DNA from: Waddliaceae bacterium
GTDB lineage: Bacteria; Chlamydiota; Chlamydiia; Chlamydiales; GCA-2709385
NCBI GenBank assembly: GCA_002709385.1
Contig: PAQS01000044.1
Location: forward strand, 1 to 53,771
Direction: 5' to 3'
Length of the DNA stretch: 53,771 nucleotides
The translations under genes were made by a program, and so were the position numbers. The stretch's first letter is position 1. Each line of letters opens with the position of its first letter. This document shows positions 8,883 through 18,581 of the stretch, one piece after another. The notes beneath the pieces are model-generated. The model did no database searches. It was not told the origin of the DNA and was given only the letters and a program-made list of their open reading frames with translations.

Positions 8883-11800
8883 TTATTTCTTTTCGAAAAC
8901 TTGGATTTTCTTTTCTTTGTTTGCGCAATAAAGAATTGGCACAACAAACAAAGTAACCAATGAAATGATCATTCCGCCAAATGAAGGAATTGCCATAGGA
9001 ATCATAATATCAGCTCCTCTACCCGAGGAAGTTAAAATAGGAAGCAGTGCAAGAATAGTTGTAGAAGAAGTCATCAAAGCTGGACGAATTCTTTTCTTTG
9101 CAGCCGCTATCGTGGCTTCTTGAGCTTGCTCAATTGATCGAATTTCACGCCCTTCAAATTCTTTATCTAATGCAGTGGCTACTAAAACCCCATTATCAGA
9201 TGCAATTCCAAATAAAGCCAAAAACCCCACCCAAATAGCTACACTAAGATTGATGGTATGGATTTGAAATAAATCACGCATATTTACATCAAAAATTTCA
9301 AAGTTCAAAAACCAAGATTGTCCATAAAGCCACAAAAGAATAAATCCTCCAGCCCAAGCAACCAGAACTCCCGAAAAGATTACAAATGACGTGTATGTAG
9401 ATTTGAATTGTAAATAGAGAATAAGAAATATCAACAGTAATGTTGCAGGCACTACTAATAATAATTTCTTCTCTGCTCTCATTTGATTTTCAAATGTTCC
9501 TGCAAAGCTGTAAGAAACTCCTTTTTCTGTTTTAATATGACCTGTATCAATCATTTTACTGAGATAATCTTTGGCATCATTCACAACATCAACTTCAGCA
9601 AACCCTTCTTTCATATCAAAAGTGAGATAGCCGATTAAGAAACCATCTTCACTTTTAAGTACTTGCGGACCTTTTACATATTCTATTTTGGCCAATTGAG
9701 AAATAGGAATCTGAATACCTGAGGCTGTGTCGACAAGAATCTCACCAATTGTTTCTATTTGATCACGTAACTCTCTCATGTACCGGACACGAACAGGGTA
9801 ACGCTCACGCCCTTCAATTGTTGTAGTCATTTCCATACCGCCAATGGCTGTTGTAATAACTTTTTGTATATCTGTTATTTTAATGCCATATGGTGCTAAA
9901 GCCTCTCTATCAATTCGTATTTCTAAATAAGGCTTTGCTATAAGTCGATCTGCATTAACTGTTTTTTCTTCAATGCTAGATACATTTCTTAAAGCTTTTT
10001 CTATTTGCATGGAAAATTTTTCAATAGCTTCTAATGTTGGGCCTTTAATTTTAATGCCCACTGGGGCTCTCATCCCGCTTTGAAGCATAACAATTCTCGT
10101 CATAATAGGTTGAAGCTTTGGTGCTGAAGTTGCTCCAGGAATACTTGACTCTTCAGTAATTTGCTTCCAGATATCGTCAGCTTTACCTATTCCCGCCCAT
10201 TCTTTTCTTCCTGGATTCTGTTCATTTTTAAGAGCTGGCCTCCAAAGAGGAAAGGGTCTTCCAAATAAGCTTGAGACTAGGCGATTTTCTTCATCTCGAA
10301 TAAACTTTCCTTTGACTTTATAAGGTTTCCCATCTGGAGCTAAGACAGGAACTCCATCAATTGAGCGAACAAAATCTTCTGCATTGGCATCAAATTTAAA
10401 AAATAGAACTTTTCCATTTTCATCTTGAAGATATTTAGGATAATAATCGATTACGGTTTCCATCATTGAAATCGGTGCTGGATCAAGAGAACTTTCAACC
10501 CTACCTATCTTTCCTACAACCCCCTTTACTTCAGGAATTCGTTCTAAGAGTATATTTTGTTTCGCTAGAATATCTAAAGACTCGCTCATGGAAGCGTGAG
10601 GCATTGTACTTGGCATAAATAAATAACTCCCCTCATCAAGAGGAGGCATAAACTCTTTTCCCATTCCTTTATAAAAACCAGGAATTCCTAACCAAACTGT
10701 TGCACCAAGTAAAACTAAAGAAAAAGGAATACATAAAAAAGTACACTTATTTTGTAAAAAATAGCGCAACATAGATGGGTACGACAACATAAACAAATAA
10801 GTACTAACAAGTAGAATTCCTATACAGGATAAAACAAATAAAGCGTTTCGTATTACTCCTTTTTCAAAACCTAAAGGCATCCAAAAGTAAGTAAGAGCTA
10901 CTGCTAGTCCAATAAGAAAAAACCACTCTGCTAATGTATATTTTTTCTCTGAGTTTTTTGGTGACTTTAAAATCATTGAAGCGATGGCAGGAATTACTGT
11001 AAGCGCAATGATCATGGTAGATAGGAGAGCAAATGTCTTAGTAAAAGCCAAAGGTTTAAAAAGTTTCCCTTCAGCTGCTTCCATAGAAAAAACAGGTAAA
11101 AATCCGACAACGGTTGTTGCAAGAGCTGTTAATACAGCACCGGCAACCTCTTTAGTACCATGATAAACAGATGATTTTACACTTTCCTTTATTTCTGAGT
11201 TCATGCGCTTAATAACACTCTCAGATATGACGATTGCAATATCTACCATGGTGCCAATAGCAATAGCTATTCCAGATAAAGAAACAATATTTGCGTCTAT
11301 CTCAAAAGCTTTCATGACAATAAAACACATGAGTACAGCTAAAGGAACTGTCGTGGTGATCAGCAGTGCACTACGAAAATGTCGAAGCAAAACCATTACC
11401 ACCAATGCTGTAATTAAAATTTCCAGAATTAGAGCTTCTGAAAGAGTATTTAGAGTTTCATTAATGAGAGTTGTTCGGTCATAAAATGGAACAATTTTTA
11501 GCTTACTTACTGTTCCATCTTTTAGTACTTTTTCTGGGAGGCTAGGAGCTATTTCTGCAATCTTCTTTTTTACATTTTCAATTGCTTCTAAAGGATTATA
11601 ACCATATCGAACAACAACCACTCCACCTGTAGCTTCTACACCTTCTTTATTTAGAGCCCCTCGTCTCAGAGCTGGTCCAAGAGATATATGGCCTATTTCT
11701 CTTAAAAAAATAGGTGTTCCATCAACTGATTTAATCACAGTATTATCAAGATCTTTAATCCCTTCTAATAAACCAACTCCTCTTACAATATATTCTGCAC

Positions 11801-12551
11801 GATTGACTTCCATAGTTCGAGCTCCAACATCTACGTTGGAACCTTTTACAGCTGCGAGAACTTCACTTAGAGTGATTCCATAAGCTTTCATTGCATTAGG
11901 ATCTACATCAACTTGATACTCTCTAACAAAACCCCCAATTGAAGCCACTTCACTAACACCAGGAGCAGCTAAAAGAGCGTAACGCACAACCCAATCTTGT
12001 ACACTACGCAGCTCATCAGGATCCCAAAATCCTGTAGGCTTACCATTTTCATCCTGTCCTTCAATTGTATACCAGAAGATTTGCCCTAAAGCGGTGGCAT
12101 CTGGCCCAAGAATCGCTTGAGTACCTTCCGGAAGAGTTCCGTTAGGAAGGCTATTAAGTTTTTCCAAGATACGAGATCTAGACCAGTAAAAATCGACCCC
12201 TTCCTCAAAGATGACATAAATAGAGGAGAAGCCAAACATTGAATATCCCCGAACAGTTTTTACTCCTGGGACAGCCAATAAAGAAGAGGTAAGAGGATAA
12301 GTAATTTGATCTTCAATATCCTGAGGAGACATTCCAGGCCATTCCGTAAATACAATCTGCTGATTCTCTCCAATATCTGGTATGGCATCTACTGGAACCT
12401 TCGATAGACTGAAGCCATCTATTCTCCAATTAAATGGAGCAACTGAAATTCCCCCAAAAATAGTAAAAAGCAATAAAACAATCACAATCAGTTGATTATT
12501 TTGGCAGAAACAAATCAATTTTTCTAAGTACGAACTAGGCTGACTATTCAT
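8883..12551 (-). CDS. cusA: Cu/Ag-type heavy-metal RND efflux pump
   Basis: Proton-driven inner-membrane trimer of the HME-RND family exporting metal ions through the CusB-like adaptor and TolC-like channel encoded upstream. Seen: 1222 residues; N-terminal membrane helix; IPDIGENQQIVFTEWPG and VRGYSMFGFSS signatures; a central helix bundle with TMVDIAIVISE; a second half with the same topology. Three methionines fall at positions matching the CusA metal site (FMPSTM, SMMETVIDYYP, RIVMLQSGMRAP), which favours Cu(I)/Ag(I) over Zn/Co. It is longer than E. coli CusA (1047), with extra sequence in the second porter half (about residues 685-770). Last gene of the operon, 2 bp after cusB. Confidence 0.93.
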   Translation of the reverse strand: MNSQPSSYLEKLICFCQNNQLIVIVLLLFTIFGGISVAPFNWRIDGFSLSKVPVDAIPDIGENQQIVFTEWPGMSPQDIEDQITYPLTSSLLAVPGVKTVRGYSMFGFSSIYVIFEEGVDFYWSRSRILEKLNSLPNGTLPEGTQAILGPDATALGQIFWYTIEGQDENGKPTGFWDPDELRSVQDWVVRYALLAAPGVSEVASIGGFVREYQVDVDPNAMKAYGITLSEVLAAVKGSNVDVGARTMEVNRAEYIVRGVGLLEGIKDLDNTVIKSVDGTPIFLREIGHISLGPALRRGALNKEGVEATGGVVVVRYGYNPLEAIENVKKKIAEIAPSLPEKVLKDGTVSKLKIVPFYDRTTLINETLNTLSEALILEILITALVVMVLLRHFRSALLITTTVPLAVLMCFIVMKAFEIDANIVSLSGIAIAIGTMVDIAIVISESVIKRMNSEIKESVKSSVYHGTKEVAGAVLTALATTVVGFLPVFSMEAAEGKLFKPLAFTKTFALLSTMIIALTVIPAIASMILKSPKNSEKKYTLAEWFFLIGLAVALTYFWMPLGFEKGVIRNALFVLSCIGILLVSTYLFMLSYPSMLRYFLQNKCTFLCIPFSLVLLGATVWLGIPGFYKGMGKEFMPPLDEGSYLFMPSTMPHASMSESLDILAKQNILLERIPEVKGVVGKIGRVESSLDPAPISMMETVIDYYPKYLQDENGKVLFFKFDANAEDFVRSIDGVPVLAPDGKPYKVKGKFIRDEENRLVSSLFGRPFPLWRPALKNEQNPGRKEWAGIGKADDIWKQITEESSIPGATSAPKLQPIMTRIVMLQSGMRAPVGIKIKGPTLEAIEKFSMQIEKALRNVSSIEEKTVNADRLIAKPYLEIRIDREALAPYGIKITDIQKVITTAIGGMEMTTTIEGRERYPVRVRYMRELRDQIETIGEILVDTASGIQIPISQLAKIEYVKGPQVLKSEDGFLIGYLTFDMKEGFAEVDVVNDAKDYLSKMIDTGHIKTEKGVSYSFAGTFENQMRAEKKLLLVVPATLLLIFLILYLQFKSTYTSFVIFSGVLVAWAGGFILLWLYGQSWFLNFEIFDVNMRDLFQIHTINLSVAIWVGFLALFGIASDNGVLVATALDKEFEGREIRSIEQAQEATIAAAKKRIRPALMTSSTTILALLPILTSSGRGADIMIPMAIPSFGGMIISLVTLFVVPILYCANKEKKIQVFEKK

Positions 12552-12553
12552 AA

Positions 12554-13993
12554 CTAGTGATCATGCCTCTTTATTACTTGCTTACTACCTTCTGGCATCA
12601 TCATGCTAGGCTTTGCTAAGATTTGTGAAGCACTATCGATTTTAAAATTTCCGTTTTTTACAACTTTTTCTCCTTCTTCAAGTCCGTCGTAGATAATGTA
12701 AAAATCTCCTGCCCGAGGGCCTAAAACGACTGTTTTTGCTGTGTAAAGTCCTAATTCTTCTGGATCTTCTACAAAAACAATTGCTCTTTTTCCTGTAATG
12801 AGAGGAGCTGTAGCAGGAATAAGAAGGGGGAGCTCCCCATCTTCTGAAGTAGAAAGAGCATAACCTAAAGAATCAGCTGTAAGTAATTCCATGTCGCAGA
12901 CTGGACAATTTCCCTCTTTATCCTGAACTATCTGAGGATGCATAAAACAAATCCATTTCCCCTCTAAGGACTTTGAAAGAACAGAGCCTCTTTTACCAAT
13001 AAGAGGCTTTACTTTTGCCCGTGCGAACATTCCAGGTTTTAGAGATCCATTAGGGTTCTCTACGTTCGAACGAACACGAACAACTCTCTTTTTTTCATTA
13101 AGTACAGGGTCGATAAAAGAAATAATTCCTTTAAAGGTTTTACCTGGAATTGCATCTACTTCAAAAGAAAGCTCTTGTCCATATCTTATCCAATTTAAAT
13201 CAGACTCATAGGCATCGAGAATAAGCCATAACTGGCTTAAGTCTGCGATAGTATAGATTCTGCTTCCCTCCTTTACATATTTACCTTCAACAGCTTCTTT
13301 ATGTAAAACGACTCCGCTAATAGGGGCGTTGATCGTTATAACTTCTTCTGTTTCTCCATTTTTACTAATCTTATCAATTTGCTCTTCTGATAAGCCCCAT
13401 AAGAGTAGTTTTTTTTGGGAAGAGCTTAGATTATCCTTAAAACTTTGTTTCAAGAAGTCTGATGCATCTTCACGCAATGATTTAAATGCTTGCACAGCTT
13501 GAATTAACTCTTCCTGTGCTGTTATCAAATCAGGACTATAGAGGTCTACCATATGATCACCTCGCTTAACAGAAACACCTGTAAAATCTAGAAAAGTTCT
13601 TTCTATTCTACCTGGTGTTCGAGATGTAATATGAGCTACACGTGACTCATCAAAATCTAATCTCCCGTAAAGAGAAATTTCTATTCTCGCTTCTCCTCTT
13701 TTAACTGCCACAGTTTCCACTTCTGCTAATTTTCTAGCTCGCTCAGATAGCTTAATTGCACTTAGGTTTTCTTCATTTTCATCAAAAATAAGTGGTATTA
13801 ATTTCATGCCACAAATAGGGCAATTACCCGGTTGATTCAGTTGGATATGAGGGTGCATAGCACAAGTCCAAATCGTAGATGCCCCCTCTTCAGTTCTATA
13901 TGAAGTCTCTTCAGATGAAAAACTCAAATACACAATTCCAAAAATGCAAACACTTATTCCAATAAAAAAGAAAAAGATCTTAGTAATCTTCAT
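12554..13993 (-). CDS. cusB: Efflux adaptor CusB-like, with two metal-binding modules
   Basis: Periplasmic membrane-fusion protein linking the CusA-like pump to the outer-membrane channel and delivering metal. Seen: N-terminal membrane anchor (about 5-25); a heavy-metal-binding module with C44-x-M46-H47 and C58-x2-C61-x-M63; barrel-sandwich and helical hairpin regions; then a second copy of the same module (WICFMHP...CPVCDM) near residues 346-366 inside the membrane-proximal half; His-rich end KRHDH. Most adaptors carry one such module or none. The ATG at 13993 (479 residues) starts 1 bp after the upstream stop and has GGAG 6 nt before it; the frame runs back to 14026, inside the previous gene. 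Confidence 0.9.
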   Translation of the reverse strand: MKITKIFFFFIGISVCIFGIVYLSFSSEETSYRTEEGASTIWTCAMHPHIQLNQPGNCPICGMKLIPLIFDENEENLSAIKLSERARKLAEVETVAVKRGEARIEISLYGRLDFDESRVAHITSRTPGRIERTFLDFTGVSVKRGDHMVDLYSPDLITAQEELIQAVQAFKSLREDASDFLKQSFKDNLSSSQKKLLLWGLSEEQIDKISKNGETEEVITINAPISGVVLHKEAVEGKYVKEGSRIYTIADLSQLWLILDAYESDLNWIRYGQELSFEVDAIPGKTFKGIISFIDPVLNEKKRVVRVRSNVENPNGSLKPGMFARAKVKPLIGKRGSVLSKSLEGKWICFMHPQIVQDKEGNCPVCDMELLTADSLGYALSTSEDGELPLLIPATAPLITGKRAIVFVEDPEELGLYTAKTVVLGPRAGDFYIIYDGLEEGEKVVKNGNFKIDSASQILAKPSMMMPEGSKQVIKRHDH

Positions 13994-13994
13994 G

Positions 13995-15245
13995 TTATTC
14001 TCCGATGAGAGCTCTAAACCTAGCAACAGAAACCGCTAAATCAACCCTGGCTTTTTCTAAACTTAATTGCAGACTAAGTAAATTTGATTGCGTATTTTGA
14101 AGGCGTTCAAAATCCACACGACCGGTTCTATATCCATCTGTTAATATGGATAAAGATTTTTCAGCTTCAGGTATAAGAGACTCTCTGAATAGATCTATAC
14201 GTCGTTTAGCATCAGAATACTCATACAGAATCTTATTTTGCTTTGTATGTAAATCATAGAGATACTGTTGATGCACTTTTGAAAAGCGATTGACTTGAGC
14301 TTCTATCTCTTTTTCTTGTGAGCGATAAGTATTCCGCCAAATTGGAAAGTTAATAGATAAGACTCCAACCAGTGAATCTTTTCCACTGTCTGGTGTTGGC
14401 ATAATAGCTTTGCCAGTATTCACCCAGTCCAACCCCACAGTTAGATCTGGATACTTATTTTGATGTGCTAGTTTTTTCCTAAATTTTTGGATATCTATTT
14501 CATTTTCAAGAATTTTTAGTTTTGGGTTAGCTTGACTCAACTCTCCATCTGTCCGAAAATACATAAGCTCTTCTTCAGGCTCATTTAAGAGTAGGTCTAT
14601 ATCTAAAGGAAGGCTTAATGCTGAATCTATTTCTCGATTAAGGATAGCATTTATAGTTACAGTTAATACCCTTTCTTTTTCCTCTAAAGTCTGGAGTTGA
14701 TACTGCTGCCTATTCAATTCCATTTGAGACTGAATGACATCAGCACTAGAACCACCAACTTTTACCTGAGACAATGCTATTTTCTCAATAACCTTGATCA
14801 AATCAAGAGAGTCTTTCTGGTGCCTAATAGATGATTGAATATAAAAAAGGTCTAGAAACGACTCGATTAAATATAGCCGCAAGTCTACACAAGCTAAAAA
14901 TAACTCTAACTCAGCCTTATAAGCTTTTTGAACAGCTATATCCTTTGATGAAGATAACTTCCCTAACCATGGAATTGTTTGCGATACTCCAACTTTAAAT
15001 TTTTGAGGACCAACACGAGTCTCTATTGATTCAATGAAGTGCCCATAACTAAGCTTTGGGTTAGGCAGAGAAGCAGAATGCTTTATGGCAAATAAAGCAG
15101 ACTGCCAGTTTTCGTAGTATGACTGTATCCCAGCATTTTCTTTTAACGCCCAACTAAGATATGTATCAAAGTCTGTCTCACTAGAAAAAGCATTAAACAG
15201 AAAAAAAACTGAAACGAAATATACATAAATAATCTGTTTTATCAA
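13995..15245 (-). CDS. TolC-family outer-membrane efflux protein
   Basis: Outer-membrane channel of the tripartite metal pump. Seen: an N-terminal signal peptide (about residues 1-21, ending NAFSS) without a lipobox cysteine, unlike E. coli CusC; two OEP repeats rich in long amphipathic helices, with VGVSQTIPWLGK in the first half and VGVLSINFPIWR in the second; GYRTGRVDFERLQNTQSN near the C-terminus, typical of the CusC/CzcC group. 416 residues is normal. TTG start supported by AAGGAA 7 nt upstream; a nearer ATG (15253) is out of frame and stops after three codons. First gene of the efflux operon. Confidence 0.88.
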   Translation of the reverse strand: MIKQIIYVYFVSVFFLFNAFSSETDFDTYLSWALKENAGIQSYYENWQSALFAIKHSASLPNPKLSYGHFIESIETRVGPQKFKVGVSQTIPWLGKLSSSKDIAVQKAYKAELELFLACVDLRLYLIESFLDLFYIQSSIRHQKDSLDLIKVIEKIALSQVKVGGSSADVIQSQMELNRQQYQLQTLEEKERVLTVTINAILNREIDSALSLPLDIDLLLNEPEEELMYFRTDGELSQANPKLKILENEIDIQKFRKKLAHQNKYPDLTVGLDWVNTGKAIMPTPDSGKDSLVGVLSINFPIWRNTYRSQEKEIEAQVNRFSKVHQQYLYDLHTKQNKILYEYSDAKRRIDLFRESLIPEAEKSLSILTDGYRTGRVDFERLQNTQSNLLSLQLSLEKARVDLAVSVARFRALIGE

Positions 15246-15519
15246 ATTTTCATTCCTTTTAAAAATTTAAAAAACTTATTTCCTTCTGAGAATTGCTATA
15301 CCCCACACCTTCTCTGTAAAAATCTCACCCTCTAAAAAAATTGAATTTATTTATATATTATTAGTTTCAACATATCTCTTCAAATAATAACCACCTTTTT
15401 CAAGAGAATATCTTGAAATTTAGTGCTGAAACATAACATGAGGTTGCAATCACAAGTTCAAGATCTGTATAATTGTTTTTTCGTAAGCATTTTTGGGAAT
15501 AAGATTTAGGCTAGACCAC
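15246..15519. other. Divergent intergenic region upstream of the efflux operon
   Basis: About 270 bp, strongly AT-rich, between the minus-strand efflux operon and the plus-strand small gene. It should hold both promoters and any metal-responsive operator, but I see no clear CueR/MerR-type spaced palindrome and no regulator gene nearby. Confidence 0.4.
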
Positions 15520-15822
15520 ATGAGAAAAACACTCCAAGTAGATCTGAAAGATAAGTTTTGGTACTTAAACTACCTAGAAACTCAACAAAAAGAAATACAA
15601 CAACTTATCTCAAGCAGGACTTGGGAAAGCGCTTTAGGAACTATAGAAGAATGCAGAGGTTCAATGGATTTTTTTGGTTTCTCCGACCTTTTCCCTTTAT
15701 TTGAGGAATTAGAATCAGCAGTTGAAGCAGAAACCTCTGTACGATGCAGTAAAGCCTTAGAACGTATCCAAGAAACTCTGAATGAAAAACGCATTGCTTT
15801 AGCTAAGAGACCTTCTCAATAG
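15520..15822 (+). CDS. Small helical protein, possible degenerate HPt fold
   Basis: About 100 residues, predicted all-helical, no signal or membrane segment. The segment ECRGSMDFFGFSDLFPLFEE followed by LESAV resembles the HPt pattern (H-x-L-K-G-S...lG...l...l..LE), but glutamate stands where the phospho-accepting histidine would be, so it would not work as a phosphotransfer protein. The frame opens with a TTG at 15493; ATG at 15520 is preferred although its ribosome binding site (TTAGG, about 10 nt away) is weak. It converges on the next gene with a perfect inverted repeat between. The HPt reading is tentative. Confidence 0.55.
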   Translation: MRKTLQVDLKDKFWYLNYLETQQKEIQQLISSRTWESALGTIEECRGSMDFFGFSDLFPLFEELESAVEAETSVRCSKALERIQETLNEKRIALAKRPSQ

Positions 15823-15855
15823 TAAACGTGAATGCTTTGCTACCTTTTCCCGATT

Positions 15856-15913
15856 TTGAAGCTATCTGTTACTTGCCTACTTATCCAAATATACAAACGA
15901 CAGATAGCTTCAA
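15856..15913. terminator. Inverted repeat between convergent genes
   Basis: Perfect 14-bp arms TTGAAGCTATCTGT / ACAGATAGCTTCAA separated by 30 nt, lying exactly between two converging stop codons. Likely a bidirectional terminator or 3'-end stabiliser; the loop is long and no T run follows. Confidence 0.6.
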
Positions 15914-15917
15914 TGGA

Positions 15918-18149
15918 CTAAGGAATAGAAATTTTCGCCTGTAATATTGGCCAATCATATAAATTGGAAAAACGTTGCTTGATCAATGCACCTAAAGATA
16001 ATTTTGACTCACCACAGTCTTCCATATGTCTAATTGCTTGTACCATGCGATGAAACCTTACACCGTTGACAATTCTTTGTCGTTGTACAAGAGCTGGAAT
16101 ATAGACCATTAAATTCACTTCATCAAAAAACGAAGGCTGAATCTTTTTATCTTGTAGCAACTGGAGCATAATATACATTTGTGCTGCAGTAATCGCTCCT
16201 GTATCCGTTGCATCTTTACAGCTTAAGCTATAACTATCAGGCTTAACCAGTTCAATAATTTTTAAGATTAAAAACGAGTAGGTTATTTCAATGAATGCTG
16301 TACGCTCGTTTGGCGCAAGCCGGTTACTTCCTTGGAAAAAACACTCATGCACAGAGTCTAGAAGCTGCTCTGCAAATTCATCGAACAACAAATCTTTAAG
16401 ATGCTCCGGAAAATGATAACCGGTTGTATCTCCTTGTAACTCGTCTATAAACTGCTTTTTAAACTGTTCTGCATCACGTAAGTCTGCATAGTGCCCTACT
16501 TGATTATAGAAATCTGTATCTTTTGCTAGAGTGACAACTTCTAAACACCCCTTCGCCCAATCTTTTTCAGGTAGACGCTCTAAAACCTCACATCTTGTTC
16601 GTTCTCTCCAAGTTGTGCGGTCTTGTAAATTGATCAATAGATGTTTCTGCTTAATCTTATTGTCACGATAAGCACGAAGCAAACCACGAAACTCATCTGC
16701 CACTTCAGCTTTATGAATAAATTGCTGTGTTGTTGGAGAGCCTAAACGAAGGCAACGGACACGATGATCTTGAACATATAAATCGTAAGATATATGAGGT
16801 AAGTTTCCATCTAAAAGAGGGTCAAATTCTCCCACTTTTTTACTTTGTAAAACCTTCAATACCTTTTGCAGTGGCCCGTAAGGATGTCCTTTTAGAATTT
16901 CTCGCATAGCTTGGTAATCTGCATCCAAATCTTCTGCTAAAGAAGAGTTCTCTCTGCGTATCGATTCACCATTTTTTTCTGTCAGAACTTGATGACCCAT
17001 ATCAATCAATCGATGGGCCACTGCAACAAGCTCTCCATCACCTTGTACATGAGCGTAAAGAGACTGACAGATACTATGAGTTAGTTCTAATAAGCCATGA
17101 ACAACTTTTTTTCGCTTACTTGGAGGATAAGCAATCAAACGCCCATAATCATCGCTCCGAAGTAGTTTACGCATAAATATTTGAAAATCTGCAAAGTATT
17201 CATGACAACTTTTCACTGGGTTTTCTTTTAGAAGATTTCCTGGGTTTGCGCTCAACATTAGAGCCATAGAGGCTTTGTTTAAATATTCAACCAACTCCAT
17301 ATCTCGAAAACGAGCAGCAGTTTTAAAATACTCTGTTAATTTCCTTGAAAGCTCATTTAGCATGTTCCTAGCAGAAACTTGAATGCTTTTATCATACCAG
17401 ACGCGCACTAAAGCTAATGGATCTTCTGCTTGCCCACTAATATTACTTGCGTAATCACCAAAGTCACAAATCAACTTAAGATTTCTAATGAGCCTCGGCT
17501 CGAAAAAACGACTTCCATCTTCTTTCCTAAGAAAGAAAAGCTCATACTCACTATCTTTTTTTACAGATTCTAAATCAATATAAGCAAAGCGGATTTGCTT
17601 AGGATCCAATTTTCTTTTAATTAGCCGTGCTTTACTTGCATCAAGAGCTGGAAGTTCTTTTGCGACAGGAAATAAGTGCGTTAAAGAACGCGTATGATCA
17701 GGGTAAGGTGCAATCTTTTTTAAATAAAAATTCTGTAGTTGTTTGTATTCTTTGAGCTCAAGTACAGAATGTTCTTTTTCTTCACTTGCTTTCAAGTAAC
17801 GATCTAATTTTTTAGCTGCTTCTCCAACTAAAACCATGATCGTTTTAATTCCTTCGATACTTTGCCCTTTCAAAACATTTGACTGTTCTTTGCGGTAAAA
17901 TTTTCGAAGGTAATTAAGAACTGTACGAAATGTATCTTTGATGACAAGTAAGGTTTCATCTGCATCAGATTCTTGTAACCAATGAACAGTACGAAAAGAA
18001 AAGGGATGATCCCCCACCATCAAATCATGCTTATGCGAAACAGCCAATTCGGACTCCAAATCCATATCAGCAATACTCGATAATGTTTCTACAGCTTCAA
18101 CAATACCAGATTGATCATCTGCATCACTTTTTCGACGTTTTGTCACCAT
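15918..18149 (-). CDS. Large protein of unknown function
   Basis: 743 residues, no signal peptide, no membrane segment, no motif I recognise. Seen: a basic and acidic N-terminus (KRRKSDADDQ), mostly helical composition, a Lys-rich middle, and conserved-looking aromatic stretches such as HISYDLYVQDHRVRCLRLGSP and DLLFDEFAEQLLDSVHECF. ATG start with AGGGA about 8 nt upstream. Long intact frame with codon use like its neighbours, so it is a real gene. Chlamydiae carry a large unassigned protein (CT837) next to lptG; homology to that is possible but I cannot test it. Confidence 0.8.
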   Translation of the reverse strand: MVTKRRKSDADDQSGIVEAVETLSSIADMDLESELAVSHKHDLMVGDHPFSFRTVHWLQESDADETLLVIKDTFRTVLNYLRKFYRKEQSNVLKGQSIEGIKTIMVLVGEAAKKLDRYLKASEEKEHSVLELKEYKQLQNFYLKKIAPYPDHTRSLTHLFPVAKELPALDASKARLIKRKLDPKQIRFAYIDLESVKKDSEYELFFLRKEDGSRFFEPRLIRNLKLICDFGDYASNISGQAEDPLALVRVWYDKSIQVSARNMLNELSRKLTEYFKTAARFRDMELVEYLNKASMALMLSANPGNLLKENPVKSCHEYFADFQIFMRKLLRSDDYGRLIAYPPSKRKKVVHGLLELTHSICQSLYAHVQGDGELVAVAHRLIDMGHQVLTEKNGESIRRENSSLAEDLDADYQAMREILKGHPYGPLQKVLKVLQSKKVGEFDPLLDGNLPHISYDLYVQDHRVRCLRLGSPTTQQFIHKAEVADEFRGLLRAYRDNKIKQKHLLINLQDRTTWRERTRCEVLERLPEKDWAKGCLEVVTLAKDTDFYNQVGHYADLRDAEQFKKQFIDELQGDTTGYHFPEHLKDLLFDEFAEQLLDSVHECFFQGSNRLAPNERTAFIEITYSFLILKIIELVKPDSYSLSCKDATDTGAITAAQMYIMLQLLQDKKIQPSFFDEVNLMVYIPALVQRQRIVNGVRFHRMVQAIRHMEDCGESKLSLGALIKQRFSNLYDWPILQAKISIP

Positions 18150-18581
18150 TAGCCAGGTCCCTTTGATTGCACGAAGAATAAAAATTATATAAATTCTTGC
18201 ATCACATTCATTTAGTAATTATTGCATCTCTTCACCATCTAATAAGTTAGAAAAGGCCCCCACCGAAAGAGTCCCAGAGCCTCATAAGAAGCTCTATTCA
18301 TTTATTATTACAATTAAAACACTATACTTCAAATAAATTTTATAAATACAAACCAAAAGGAAACTAAACAATTTAAATTAATAAAAACTAAATAAAAATC
18401 GATTATTTTTATTTTTTCTAACATAAGTATTTAGTTTTATGTGAGTGAGAAAAACGAATTACAGAAAAATATAGTTAAAAATCTAAAAACGAGCACTTTA
18501 GAGAAACGCAAACTGTTATTGGCCTAAAGCTGCCTTATGTTATTATTTGTGGGTTTAGTGAGTTTTACTCCGAGGTTACTC
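18150..18581. other. Long AT-rich divergent intergenic region
   Basis: About 430 bp between the 743-residue gene (minus) and rarA (plus). Bases 18300-18490 are extremely A/T-rich. Only a short inverted repeat (AGAGC / GCTCT near 18276-18295) stands out. No RNA gene or conserved small frame recognised; presumably it holds two promoters. Confidence 0.4.
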
